Of a stretch of DNA of 53,982 nt, positions 16,566 through 24,752 are shown piece by piece. The notes beneath the pieces were generated by a model, which ran no database searches, was not told the origin of the DNA, and saw only the letters and a list, made by a program, of their open reading frames with translations. The position numbers and the translations under genes are program-made. Every line of letters starts with the position of its first letter. Within the stretch, counting starts at the first letter, position 1. Source of the stretch: Propionibacteriaceae bacterium UBA5174 (lineage in GTDB: Bacteria > Actinomycetota > Actinomycetes > Propionibacteriales > Propionibacteriaceae); assembly GCA_002413345.1 (NCBI GenBank), contig DHWU01000054.1, positions 10,467 through 64,448 on the forward strand. The letters are read 5' to 3'.

Positions 16566-17267
16566 TCAGCGCTGCACCAGCGAAACCCCTTCTGTGGTCA
16601 GCTTGACGACCTCAAACCCGGGCAACTGCTGACCGATGGTTTGCTCGATGGCGGGCAGCTGTTCAGCGCCGACGAAGCCAGGGAAGAAGCAGGTGTACTC
16701 GGGCTTCCGCAGCGATCCCGTATTGCCAGCTTCCACCGTGTCGGGGTGCGCGCCGAACACCTGGGCAACCTGGTCGCGGACGTGGATGGCGATGGCAACG
16801 ACCTTGTTCTCCACGCGAACGGCCGAGACGCCAACGCCGATGATTCCGGCGACCATCAAGGTGGCGAACAAGCCCATGGCTGCGCCGGACCGGGCCAACG
16901 TCGAGATGATCGCGCCCACCCATCCGACGAGCAGCGCACCCCACGTGACCTTGGCGGCGAGACCGGCGAACGCGGCCATGAGGTAGTCGCCGTAGCGGAA
17001 CACGGTGAACGGGTAGCGGGTGGCGAACTTGGACACCGAGATGATGGCGACCAGTGACCCAATGACCGCGAAGGCCGCAGCGATACCGATGTTCGGATTG
17101 GTCACGTTGAGCTGGTTGAACCACGGCATGTAGACCCAGAAGATCGACGCCAGGAACAAGACAGCAGCGACGATCTTGCGCCCAGAACGTCTCGGGTCAG
17201 AGACCACCGCAGCTCCGGCGTATGCGCCGACCGCACCACCCACGAAAGCCCTCAGATTATCCCCCAC
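16566..17267 (-). CDS. Multi-helix membrane protein with cytosolic tail
   Basis: A 233-residue protein with about four membrane helices (near residues 32-50, 58-78, 95-118 and 125-150), a short glycine-rich N-terminus and a soluble C-terminal domain of some 80 residues containing two cysteines (PEYTCFFPGF has one) and ending LTTEGVSLVQR. It is convergent with the protease-like gene, with four bases between their stop codons, so it is transcribed separately. Unknown family. It might be the membrane component of a neighbouring defence unit, or an independent cargo gene. Confidence 0.65.
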   Translation of the reverse strand: MGDNLRAFVGGAVGAYAGAAVVSDPRRSGRKIVAAVLFLASIFWVYMPWFNQLNVTNPNIGIAAAFAVIGSLVAIISVSKFATRYPFTVFRYGDYLMAAFAGLAAKVTWGALLVGWVGAIISTLARSGAAMGLFATLMVAGIIGVGVSAVRVENKVVAIAIHVRDQVAQVFGAHPDTVEAGNTGSLRKPEYTCFFPGFVGAEQLPAIEQTIGQQLPGFEVVKLTTEGVSLVQR

Positions 17268-17326
17268 GACAGCAATCCCCTCTACTTCTTGCCGCGTTAG
17301 TGCGGCGTGGTTAGCCTAGCTAGCGC

Positions 17327-17343
17327 GGTGGTTTGTGACCACC
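17327..17343. promoter_or_regulatory. Inverted repeat upstream of XRE gene
   Basis: GGTGGT-TTGTG-ACCACC, six-base perfect arms, 71 bp before the XRE-type regulator start and 59 bp before the divergent membrane-protein start. Possible autoregulatory operator; inference from position. Confidence 0.35.
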
Positions 17344-17414
17344 TATTGCGTCAGGGTTGAGATATGCCAGTCGCTCCTCATCACCTCGACCTTGCCCAGC
17401 GAAGGAGAGCGGAG

Positions 17415-17654
17415 ATGTTCAGGAAGCTGATGGGGCAGAAGATCGCCGCTCGTCGCAAAGCTCAACGGTGGTCCCAGGAGGGACTCGCCGAGCAAGCGGG
17501 CTGGAGCAGACAGCAGCTCTCCCGGGTCGAACTCGGTACCTCTTCGATTGCCGCCGACCGGCTGCTGGCGCTGGCCGACGTGCTTGAGTGTGAAGTTGCC
17601 GACCTGGTGCCGACCCGCGAAGAGGTGCAGCGGCGCCTCGCTTCGGAGAAGTAG
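17415..17654 (+). CDS. XRE-family helix-turn-helix regulator
   Basis: A 79-residue single-domain Cro/CI-type repressor. The helix-turn-helix reads WSQEGLAEQAGWSRQQLSRVE, followed by the usual GTSSIAADRLLALADVLECEVADL. ATG 17415 has AAGGAG seven bases upstream, better than the longer frame from 17364. It is divergent from the 16566-17267 membrane protein and is followed by another membrane protein 61 bp downstream, so it may control one or both. Confidence 0.85.
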   Translation: MFRKLMGQKIAARRKAQRWSQEGLAEQAGWSRQQLSRVELGTSSIAADRLLALADVLECEVADLVPTREEVQRRLASEK

Positions 17655-17715
17655 GGCTGACTGACCCGAACTGTCAGGACCACCTGGGATGGTGCTGCCT
17701 CTGGAGGTGATGACG

Positions 17716-18156
17716 GTGAGCGCATTCGCGAAGCGGGTCTTGGAGACCGCTGCAGGCGGCGTTCTGCTGCTGATCGTGGCCCCGTACTTCAATACGCCCG
17801 ACGCGGTGTCTCGGTCGTGGGCGTGGTTGACCACCCCACTAGTCGCGCTTGGGGCCGGACTACAAGGGCTTTGGGTGACATCCGCTGTGTTCGCGGGAGT
17901 GGCGCTTCTGCTGGGGCTGCTCAACTGGGCGAACTACGCCCGCTTTTCGAACGCCCTGGCCACCTACTCAGGCACGGTGGATTGGGTCGTGAAGGCACTG
18001 GGCGTTGTTGCTGCGACCTTGGCCTACACCGCGTTCACTATGGCGGTGTGCGCTGAGGTTGGGCCGGTCGGCCTACTCGTAGCCATTCCTGGGATTGCCA
18101 TCGCCTGGAAGGCCCTACGCCGGGCGATCTGGCGCCTTCAGAACCCCCTGTACTAG
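17716..18156 (+). CDS. Small multi-pass membrane protein
   Basis: A 146-residue hydrophobic protein with about four helices (AAGGVLLLIVAPYF, LWVTSAVFAGVALLLGLLNW, LGVVAATLAYTAFTMAVC, VGLLVAIPGIAIAW). GTG 17716 has GGAGG eight bases upstream; ATG 17710 is too close to that site. It follows the XRE gene on the same strand. No recognised family. Confidence 0.6.
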   Translation: MSAFAKRVLETAAGGVLLLIVAPYFNTPDAVSRSWAWLTTPLVALGAGLQGLWVTSAVFAGVALLLGLLNWANYARFSNALATYSGTVDWVVKALGVVAATLAYTAFTMAVCAEVGPVGLLVAIPGIAIAWKALRRAIWRLQNPLY

Positions 18157-18209
18157 CGCGGCCTCGTCGTCGTACACCTGGACTGGCAGACGACTCCGAA
18201 AGCGCTGCG

Positions 18210-18626
18210 GTGAACTTCTACATCTTGAACGGCTGGCACTACCGGTCTGCCACGGCTGCGGTCGCGAGCCTGATCGACGGCTACACCAACATCCTCGACG
18301 GAGATGAGCAGGCGGCACTGATCGCCCGCTACGAAGCCGCAGTCCGTTTCGCCAGCGGCCTCCAAATGGACCACCTCCTCCAAGCCACACCAGGCACCGA
18401 ACTGTCCGGCTACGAGTTGGAGACCCTCGATCTGGACAAACACTGCACGCCTGCCTGCGAGGTGTGGCAATCGCCCGTGGCCCTGGTCCTAGTGCGCACC
18501 GATTACGAGCCGTTCACCGAGCAGCCAGCACCCGACGGCAATGTGGTGTGGATCAATCCGGCGACAGAGCTGACGCTGCTACAGACGCTCGCCAGTGCGG
18601 GTGTGATCAAGTTCAGAGTGGGTTGA
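18210..18626 (+). CDS. Soluble protein of unknown function
   Basis: A 138-residue acidic protein starting (GTG) MNFYILNGWHYRSATAAVAS, followed by a helix LIDGYTNILDGDEQAAL and strands VALVLVRTDYEPFT and GNVVWINPATELTLLQTL. It has no membrane segment and no catalytic motif that I recognise. It follows the small membrane protein by 53 bp on the same strand and may form a unit with it. Confidence 0.6.
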   Translation: MNFYILNGWHYRSATAAVASLIDGYTNILDGDEQAALIARYEAAVRFASGLQMDHLLQATPGTELSGYELETLDLDKHCTPACEVWQSPVALVLVRTDYEPFTEQPAPDGNVVWINPATELTLLQTLASAGVIKFRVG

Positions 18627-18715
18627 CACCCAACGGTCAGCGCGGCGATCATCGCCCTCTGTGATGCGTTCGGAGTGGCACGGTTCGACAGCTACGAGGG
18701 ATGACTCGGTGCGTT

Positions 18716-19795
18716 TCAGTCGTCGGTAATGACGAGCTTGACGTATAGGTCCTGCCCATTCTGGTAGGCCCACTTCTCGAAGTGGTGGAGATGATGCATG
18801 ACCACCCCGGGGCTGACGCCGTTCCGCTGGGCGAAGTCAACCACGCCTGCCTTCGACTTGATGGCGTACAACTCGTCTCTCGCAGACGACGGAATGAGCC
18901 ACTCGGCCGCAAAGTCGTTGGCCTCGTTTTCGCGCGCCACCTCGGCAGGATTGGCCATGTTGTGGTCTTCCACGAACAGCGTGTGGGGGTGGCGTAGGAC
19001 GTGGCAGATTTCGTGGAACAGGGTGAACCAGAGCACACCGTCGTTCTTGCCCCGAACACTCAGGACGATGACAGGGCGGCCGTCGTCCCAGAACGTGGCG
19101 CCGTAGGCCCGGCAGCCGGTGATCTCGGGCTGGACCACGACCTGTACTCCGACTTCGGCCAGGCGTCCAGCGAATGCCTCGGGAGCGTCCCGGAAGCTGC
19201 GCGACATCGCCCGGATCTCGGGCAGAGCAGCTTCTAAGGCGGCAGCATCGAACGGCACCGTGACTGGTTCCTCCTGTGCCGATAGGTGGGCTAGTCGCAG
19301 CCAAGTCGCGAGGCTCGCCGTCTCCGCGTCCAAAGCTTGCGACTTGAGGAAGCTCGCCTGAGGCATGAGATTTGCCGGAACCAGTGCATCGGCCGAACCA
19401 ATGTCGAAGAACGACATTAACTGCACCATGAGATGACCAGGCTTGCGCCTGTCTCCGAGGATCACGCCGTTGTCCCGGAGGTACTTGATGCTTGCCTTGA
19501 ACCGCTCCAGGAGATCCGTGTCGGCAGCGAGCGCGTGCTCAAGACCGAGCCGTTCGATGTCGGAGCGGTATTGGGCTTCAAGAGCCAGCCAGCGCGCAGC
19601 GGGCACGTGAGTCACTAGGTCCAGTTTTGTGGCGAAATCAGGTGTGACGGGTGCACCCGCGATGACCACGGTGATGTGCTTGCGGGAGACGCCGGTGCGC
19701 CGAGCCAGTTCGGCACGGGTCATGTCGTTGTCATCAAGCCACTCCGCGATGAACTCGCCGGTAGGTACGGCGTAGTCCGTCTTGCTTGTTGCCAT
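18716..19795 (-). CDS. HigA-like antitoxin with ImmA/IrrE peptidase domain
   Basis: A 359-residue two-part protein. The N-terminal XRE domain (FIAEWLDDNDMTRAELARRTG, residues 15-65) is of the HigA type. The C-terminal half is an ImmA/IrrE (DUF955) zinc peptidase with HEICH at residues 261-265 and the third-ligand segment ENEANDFAAEWLIP. The toxin-like gene ends 16 bp upstream on the same strand, the usual order of higBA. The HTH half should repress the operon through the palindrome at 20135-20151. The peptidase might remove a repressor or a partner protein under stress, by analogy with ImmA. Confidence 0.85.
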   Translation of the reverse strand: MATSKTDYAVPTGEFIAEWLDDNDMTRAELARRTGVSRKHITVVIAGAPVTPDFATKLDLVTHVPAARWLALEAQYRSDIERLGLEHALAADTDLLERFKASIKYLRDNGVILGDRRKPGHLMVQLMSFFDIGSADALVPANLMPQASFLKSQALDAETASLATWLRLAHLSAQEEPVTVPFDAAALEAALPEIRAMSRSFRDAPEAFAGRLAEVGVQVVVQPEITGCRAYGATFWDDGRPVIVLSVRGKNDGVLWFTLFHEICHVLRHPHTLFVEDHNMANPAEVARENEANDFAAEWLIPSSARDELYAIKSKAGVVDFAQRNGVSPGVVMHHLHHFEKWAYQNGQDLYVKLVITDD

Positions 19796-19811
19796 GGTTC
19801 TCCCCTCCTTC

Positions 19812-20123
19812 TCAGTGCTTGTAGCAGTTGCCCATGCACCTCACACGCCAGCCGGGTTCACCGGTGGCCGTGACGATGCTCTGGACGATCATGGTTGCCC
19901 CGGCATCCAGATGTGCCCCCAGACAGCCGGGCCAGTCGTGGTCGATGGCGTGCCAGGAACCGGGACCCTGGCGGAGCGTCGCCTCGTCCGGCGACGACTC
20001 TAATTCCTTGACCCGACGAGCCAACTTCTTGGCTCCGGCCTTCCCGAACTTGCAGGTTGCCAGTCGCATCTGTTCGCACAGTCCCCTGAAGTTCTCATCC
20101 TCGTATTCGATGGCGTAGCTCAT
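19812..20123 (-). CDS. HigB/RelE-superfamily toxin
   Basis: A 103-residue protein of the RelE/HigB fold: an N-terminal strand and helix (FRGLCEQMRLATCKFGKAGAKKLARRVKELES), then short strands ending WRVRCMGNCYKH. Proteins of this family cut mRNA on the ribosome. The antitoxin gene follows after 16 bp, and a 17-bp perfect palindrome lies 11 bp upstream of its start codon. Toxicity is inferred from family and gene order. Confidence 0.78.
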   Translation of the reverse strand: MSYAIEYEDENFRGLCEQMRLATCKFGKAGAKKLARRVKELESSPDEATLRQGPGSWHAIDHDWPGCLGAHLDAGATMIVQSIVTATGEPGWRVRCMGNCYKH

Positions 20124-20134
20124 AGGGCCACCGC

Positions 20135-20151
20135 GTTACCTGACAGGTAAC
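20135..20151. promoter_or_regulatory. Palindromic operator of the toxin-antitoxin operon
   Basis: GTTACCTG-A-CAGGTAAC, perfect 8-base arms around one base, directly upstream of the toxin start. Expected to bind the XRE domain of the antitoxin and autoregulate the pair. Confidence 0.65.
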
Positions 20152-20325
20152 ACTCTGCCATGCTCAACTGACAGAAGTGGGAGATTGTTCCAAGAATCCG
20201 CTGTGAGAGCGCAGGAGGACTCGTTCGGACTGCATCCATCAACCCGCTGTACCTCCGAACGATCTTGACTCCAGGGTGGGTGAGATTCTGTTCTGGAGCC
20301 TATTGCTTCGCCGTGACAGATCAGG

Positions 20326-23300
20326 TCACTTGTTGGCACCTGGCTGAGCGTTCTTCCCGGCTAGATACTCGCGGAACCCGAGCCGTTGTAGGAGCTTCAC
20401 CAGGCTGGCGTGATCCTGGTTCTTGAGCAGGGTGTCGGTGAACTCGACATTCGCCTCATGCCCGGTGAGCACCGCCGCGAGGAACTCCGTGATCACCTTG
20501 AGGTCTTGGTAGAAGTCCTCGTTAGTGTTGTTCTGTGCGGTCTCGACCAGCGCAGCGTTGTTCTTCGTGGTCCGTAGGACGTTGTCCAACTGGATGATGA
20601 GGTCACCCTCGGTAAGGCTGGTTCCGGCGAACAGTTCGTTGATTGCGTCCAGGATCTCGCTCCACTGGGCATTCTCTGGGTTGTGGAGTTCCCCGCCGCC
20701 GACCGCGATGAGCGGGGCGAGCGGTGAGGCTTCTCCGGTGTCCAGGTCCAGCTTCTGGGCGGCTCCCTTGCTGACTTTGTAGTGCGTCATCACGATGCCG
20801 GGCAGGCTCACATGGTCCTGATCGTCGTCGGTGAGTGAATCGAGCGCGGCAGACAGCGCCTTGTAGAAGATGTTGCGCTTCTCCAGCTCCGGGTTCTCGA
20901 AGTCGAAGATTTGGGACAGGAACTCGTAGGCCCGGACGTACGCGTCGAGATCGGTGCGGAACAGGGTCAGGCGATCCAGCTCCTCCTTGTCGTCGGCCTT
21001 CTTCGCCTTTGCCTTGGCATCGTTGAAGGCGTGCCAGGCAGGGGAGACCGCGCCGGAGAGCTTGCCGTTAGAGCCTTCCCGGAACGCTTTGGCCGCCGCC
21101 TCCACATCCGCTAGGTCGTACAGGCCCGCCTGGTCCAGCTTGGCTGCGATCTGGTGGACGAGGTTGGGATCGGTCGTGGCGACCATCGTGGCGCCCTCGT
21201 AATAGGGCTTGAACGACTCCAGGATCTCTGCGGGGTCGTTCACGAAGTCGAGCACGTACGTCCGGTCCTTGCCTGGCCAGGTGCGGTTAAGGCGCGAGAG
21301 GGTCTGGACGGCCATCACCCCGGCGAGTCGTTTGTCGACGTACATCGCGGTGAGCAGCGGCTGGTCGAACCCGACCTGGTACTTGTTCGCGACGATCAGC
21401 ACCTGGAACTCGGGGCCGTTGAAGGCCACGTCCAGCTTGCGGCCTTTGGCGCCGGGGTTCAGCGAAGTCTCGGTGACAGGTTTGGGGTGGGTCTCGGGGT
21501 CGTCAACGGCTCCCGAGAAGGCCACCAGCGCTGCGAGGTCGTCGTAGCCCTTGTCCTCGATGTACTTGTTGAGGGCTGCGTGGTAGCGGACAGCTTCCTT
21601 GCGTGAGCCAGTCACGACCATCGCCTTCGCCGAGCCGCCGAGCAAACCCGAGACGTTGGTGCGGAAGTGCTCGACAATGATCTGGACCTTCTGAGAGATG
21701 TTGTGCGGGTGTAGGCGGACCCAGCGCATCACCGACTTCATCGCCTGTGATTTGTCGACCTTGTCGGAGTCGTAGTCCTCGCCGTTGTGAGCGACCTTGA
21801 ACGCCACCTTGTACGGGGTGTAGTTCACCAGCACGTCAAGGATGAACTTCTCCTCGATGGCCTGCCGCATCGTGTAGACGTGGAACGATTCGGGCTTGTC
21901 TTCGTCATTGAGCCGTCCGAACAGCTCCATCGTCTTCGGCTTCGGGGTCGCGGTGAACGCGAGGAACGAGATGTTCGGGGTGGTTGCCCGTTGGGTCATC
22001 TCGGCCGCCAGGATCGACTCTGCGTCCACCTCTCCACCGTCGTCCAGGTCGGCCTGCTCCTCGGGGCTGAGCACCTTCCGCAGCGTGGCAGCAGCATTCC
22101 CCGTCTGGGAGGAGTGAGCCTCATCGGCAATGACCGCGAACCGCCCGCCGAGGTTCTCGGCAGCCTCACGAAGGTGCGCCAAGGCGAACGGTGCGGTCTG
22201 GATGGTGACCACGATGATCGGGGTCTTCGCCGCGATGGCCTCGGTCAGTTCCTTCGACTTCGACCCGGCCTCGCTGGTGATCGACTTCACCTGGCCGGTC
22301 TTGTGATCTAGCTGGACGATGGCCTTGCCCATCTGGTCGTCCAGGACGGTCCGGTCGGTGACGATGATGACCGAGTCGAACATCTTCTTGTTGTTGGCGT
22401 CGTGGAGCGCGGCGAGCCGGTGCGCGGTCCACACGATGGTGTCGGTCTTGCCCGATCCAGCCGAGTGCTCGATGAGGTAGCGCTGGCCGACACCCTTGGC
22501 GAAGGCATCTGCGACCACGGCTTCGACCGCCGCCAGCTGGTGGTAGCGCGGGAACCGGATCGAGACGCTTCGCTTCGTCTTGCCCGTCACGGGGTCGATG
22601 GACTCGTCTCGGCGGACCAGCATGTACTTGGTGAGGATCTTCAGCCACTGGTCCCGCTCCAGCACCTGGGTCCAGAAGTAGGCAGTGTCCGAGCCATCGG
22701 GGTTGACCGGGTTGCCCTTCTTACCGTCGTTGCCCTTGTTGAACGGCAGGAACGTCGTCTTGGAGCCATCAAGCTTGGTGGTCATGGACACCACGGTGTT
22801 CGTCACCACGAAGTACACCAGTGCCCGCTTGCCGAAGGTCAGCAGCGGTTCCTCCTGGTTCGTGCCAGGGTCGGTGGGCAGGCGTGAAGCGGCGTACTGC
22901 ACCTCGCCGTGCCGGGCGGACTGGGTGAACTCGGTCTTGAGTTCGATGGTGGCCACGGGCAGGCCGTTGAGGAACAGCACGAGGTCGATGGAGCGGTTCG
23001 GCCGCGCGGTCGAGTAGTGGACCTGGCGCATGACACGAAGGCGGTTGGCTGCGTAGTGCTTCACGACGGTCGGGTTGAGCGACTCGGTCGGCTTGGCCTG
23101 GGCCATCTTGAACTTCGCCGCGAGGTGCGCGAAGCCGTCGTGGATGACGTTCAGGGTGCCGCCACCAGAACTCATGGCGGTACCCAGCTTTGTGGTGAGG
23201 GTCGTGAGCAGCGCCGCCTTCGCCTTCTCGTGCTGCGCCGGGGTGTCGGTCGGCCGCACCACCTTCGCCCACTGGTCCGGCTGGGTCTCCTCCAGCCACG

Positions 23301-23433
23301 CGAACACGTCCTCGGGGAACAGCGCCAGTTGGCGGTCGTAGCCCTTATCGGTGGGCGAGTACAGCCAGCCGTTCGCGGCAAGATGCGCGGCGATCTCGTC
23401 TTCGAGCGCCTTCTCGTTGTGCGCGTCCGTCAC
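20326..23433 (-). CDS. hsdR: Type I restriction enzyme, R (motor/nuclease) subunit
   Basis: A 1035-residue HsdR. The N-terminal nuclease domain has RSIDLVLFLNG followed by ATIELKTEF, the D...ExK core. The superfamily 2 motor carries IEHSAGSGKTDTIVW (Walker A), VIADEAHSSQTGNA (DEAH), FTATPKPKTMELFG (motif III) and later TLSRLNRTWPGK (motif VI). It ATP-dependently translocates DNA and cuts it at distant sites when the target is unmodified. The start codon overlaps the hsdS stop by four bases. The length is normal and I see no frameshift, so the enzyme looks intact. Confidence 0.95.
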   Translation of the reverse strand: MTDAHNEKALEDEIAAHLAANGWLYSPTDKGYDRQLALFPEDVFAWLEETQPDQWAKVVRPTDTPAQHEKAKAALLTTLTTKLGTAMSSGGGTLNVIHDGFAHLAAKFKMAQAKPTESLNPTVVKHYAANRLRVMRQVHYSTARPNRSIDLVLFLNGLPVATIELKTEFTQSARHGEVQYAASRLPTDPGTNQEEPLLTFGKRALVYFVVTNTVVSMTTKLDGSKTTFLPFNKGNDGKKGNPVNPDGSDTAYFWTQVLERDQWLKILTKYMLVRRDESIDPVTGKTKRSVSIRFPRYHQLAAVEAVVADAFAKGVGQRYLIEHSAGSGKTDTIVWTAHRLAALHDANNKKMFDSVIIVTDRTVLDDQMGKAIVQLDHKTGQVKSITSEAGSKSKELTEAIAAKTPIIVVTIQTAPFALAHLREAAENLGGRFAVIADEAHSSQTGNAAATLRKVLSPEEQADLDDGGEVDAESILAAEMTQRATTPNISFLAFTATPKPKTMELFGRLNDEDKPESFHVYTMRQAIEEKFILDVLVNYTPYKVAFKVAHNGEDYDSDKVDKSQAMKSVMRWVRLHPHNISQKVQIIVEHFRTNVSGLLGGSAKAMVVTGSRKEAVRYHAALNKYIEDKGYDDLAALVAFSGAVDDPETHPKPVTETSLNPGAKGRKLDVAFNGPEFQVLIVANKYQVGFDQPLLTAMYVDKRLAGVMAVQTLSRLNRTWPGKDRTYVLDFVNDPAEILESFKPYYEGATMVATTDPNLVHQIAAKLDQAGLYDLADVEAAAKAFREGSNGKLSGAVSPAWHAFNDAKAKAKKADDKEELDRLTLFRTDLDAYVRAYEFLSQIFDFENPELEKRNIFYKALSAALDSLTDDDQDHVSLPGIVMTHYKVSKGAAQKLDLDTGEASPLAPLIAVGGGELHNPENAQWSEILDAINELFAGTSLTEGDLIIQLDNVLRTTKNNAALVETAQNNTNEDFYQDLKVITEFLAAVLTGHEANVEFTDTLLKNQDHASLVKLLQRLGFREYLAGKNAQPGANK

Positions 23434-24752
23434 GACGCCTCCTTGATTTCCTGGCCGGTACGGGGGTCGATGCGGCCAGTGATGGCAGCGGAGATGAGGG
23501 CGGCGCGGCGCTCCAGCATGAGCGCGATGGACTCGTTGGCGGCCTCGATCATGGTGTCCATGCGAGCAGTCGAGGAGTCGAGGCGGTCCGCAATCTCAAC
23601 TTGCTCGTCGTGGGGCGGGTAGGGGAACGGCTCGTTGAAGTAGGCGCCCTCGTCGAGGTTCTGGATACCGGTTGTCTGTTTGACCGAGCGCTGCGTGAGT
23701 CGGTGGGTGTAACTCGCCGCGTGTGCGTACAGCCAGTATCGGGCCACCTGCTCAGGCTTGACCCGGACCCTGCTGACGAAGTTCGAGCAGACCGCTGGCC
23801 CGCTCCCCTCATACATGACCACGAAGCCCACAGGATTTCGTGCAGTTCCGCCCGATTTCTCCAGGAGGAGGTCGCCATCACAAAGACCGCGTCCACGAAG
23901 GTCGCGCGATTCCACCGAGCGCATCGTGATGTCGAGGTCGTGCACGCGAAGCCTTGGACGGTCGAAGTCCGCGACGCGAACGCATCTCACGTCCGTTCCG
24001 TCGCCGCTCGGCTCGTCACCCCACACTCCCGACTTGGATGATGCGACCGAGTTCTTGAGCCGATGGACGCCCCAATGAGATGGCACCGACCCCAGCCACC
24101 TCACCCCCGAGTCCCGCATAGTTGTCTGCCTGACGCCCTTGGTCACGAGTCGCCAAATCATGGAGGACCGTCTTTCCTCCAGTAGCCGAACGAGTTCGCG
24201 CTGTTCCGCCACGAGTGCGTCGATCTGGGCGGTCTCGCGGTCGAGGAAGTCCGCGATGCCAGTTTGCTCTTTGCGCGCCACCACTCGTAGCGGGAATCTT
24301 CGAATGTCCGTCTGGCGAAGCCCGACCCGCGTCACCCCGGAGGCTCGCACCCCCCAGAGGCCCGCCGCTTCCTGGGAGGCCAGCCACCAGTAGAGGTATC
24401 GCGGGTCAATTTCCGTAACTATCGGCCGCGCCACGGCGAGGTGATAGCCGCAGACAAAGTCCTCCGCTGTCCCGCTCACGAAAGCAGCAACCCCAATGTC
24501 ATCGGCCGTCTCGGAGTCCTTAGTGAACACGGTGTCGCCAACGCAGAGCCGGAACTGCCGAATCTCGGCGGCTGTCGCGGTGGCCTCCATCAGGTCCAGC
24601 CCGGGGTAGACCTCAGAGTTTTTGTACACGTCCGTGTAGTTGCAGAGTCTGACGGTTTGCTCGCCCTCAACGGTGAGCTTGTCGACCGTGCTCACTGTCA
24701 CCCTCGCCACCGAGAACAGTGGTCGAGTGGTCAGGATGTTACTTGAGGTCAC
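23430..24752 (-). CDS. hsdS: Type I restriction-modification specificity subunit
   Basis: A 440-residue HsdS with two target-recognition domains, each followed by a conserved helix: DFLDRETAQIDALVAEQRELVRLLEERR after the first and EIADRLDSSTARMDTMIEAANES after the second. The first recognition domain spans about residues 1-165, the second about 220-395. It sets the bipartite DNA target; that target cannot be read from sequence alone. It overlaps hsdM and hsdR by four bases on each side. Confidence 0.93.
   Translation of the reverse strand: MTSSNILTTRPLFSVARVTVSTVDKLTVEGEQTVRLCNYTDVYKNSEVYPGLDLMEATATAAEIRQFRLCVGDTVFTKDSETADDIGVAAFVSGTAEDFVCGYHLAVARPIVTEIDPRYLYWWLASQEAAGLWGVRASGVTRVGLRQTDIRRFPLRVVARKEQTGIADFLDRETAQIDALVAEQRELVRLLEERRSSMIWRLVTKGVRQTTMRDSGVRWLGSVPSHWGVHRLKNSVASSKSGVWGDEPSGDGTDVRCVRVADFDRPRLRVHDLDITMRSVESRDLRGRGLCDGDLLLEKSGGTARNPVGFVVMYEGSGPAVCSNFVSRVRVKPEQVARYWLYAHAASYTHRLTQRSVKQTTGIQNLDEGAYFNEPFPYPPHDEQVEIADRLDSSTARMDTMIEAANESIALMLERRAALISAAITGRIDPRTGQEIKEAS

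Noticed and set aside
21154..23622. Several plus-strand open frames across hsdR and hsdS
   Set aside because: They are mirror frames of strongly supported restriction genes and show no protein features.
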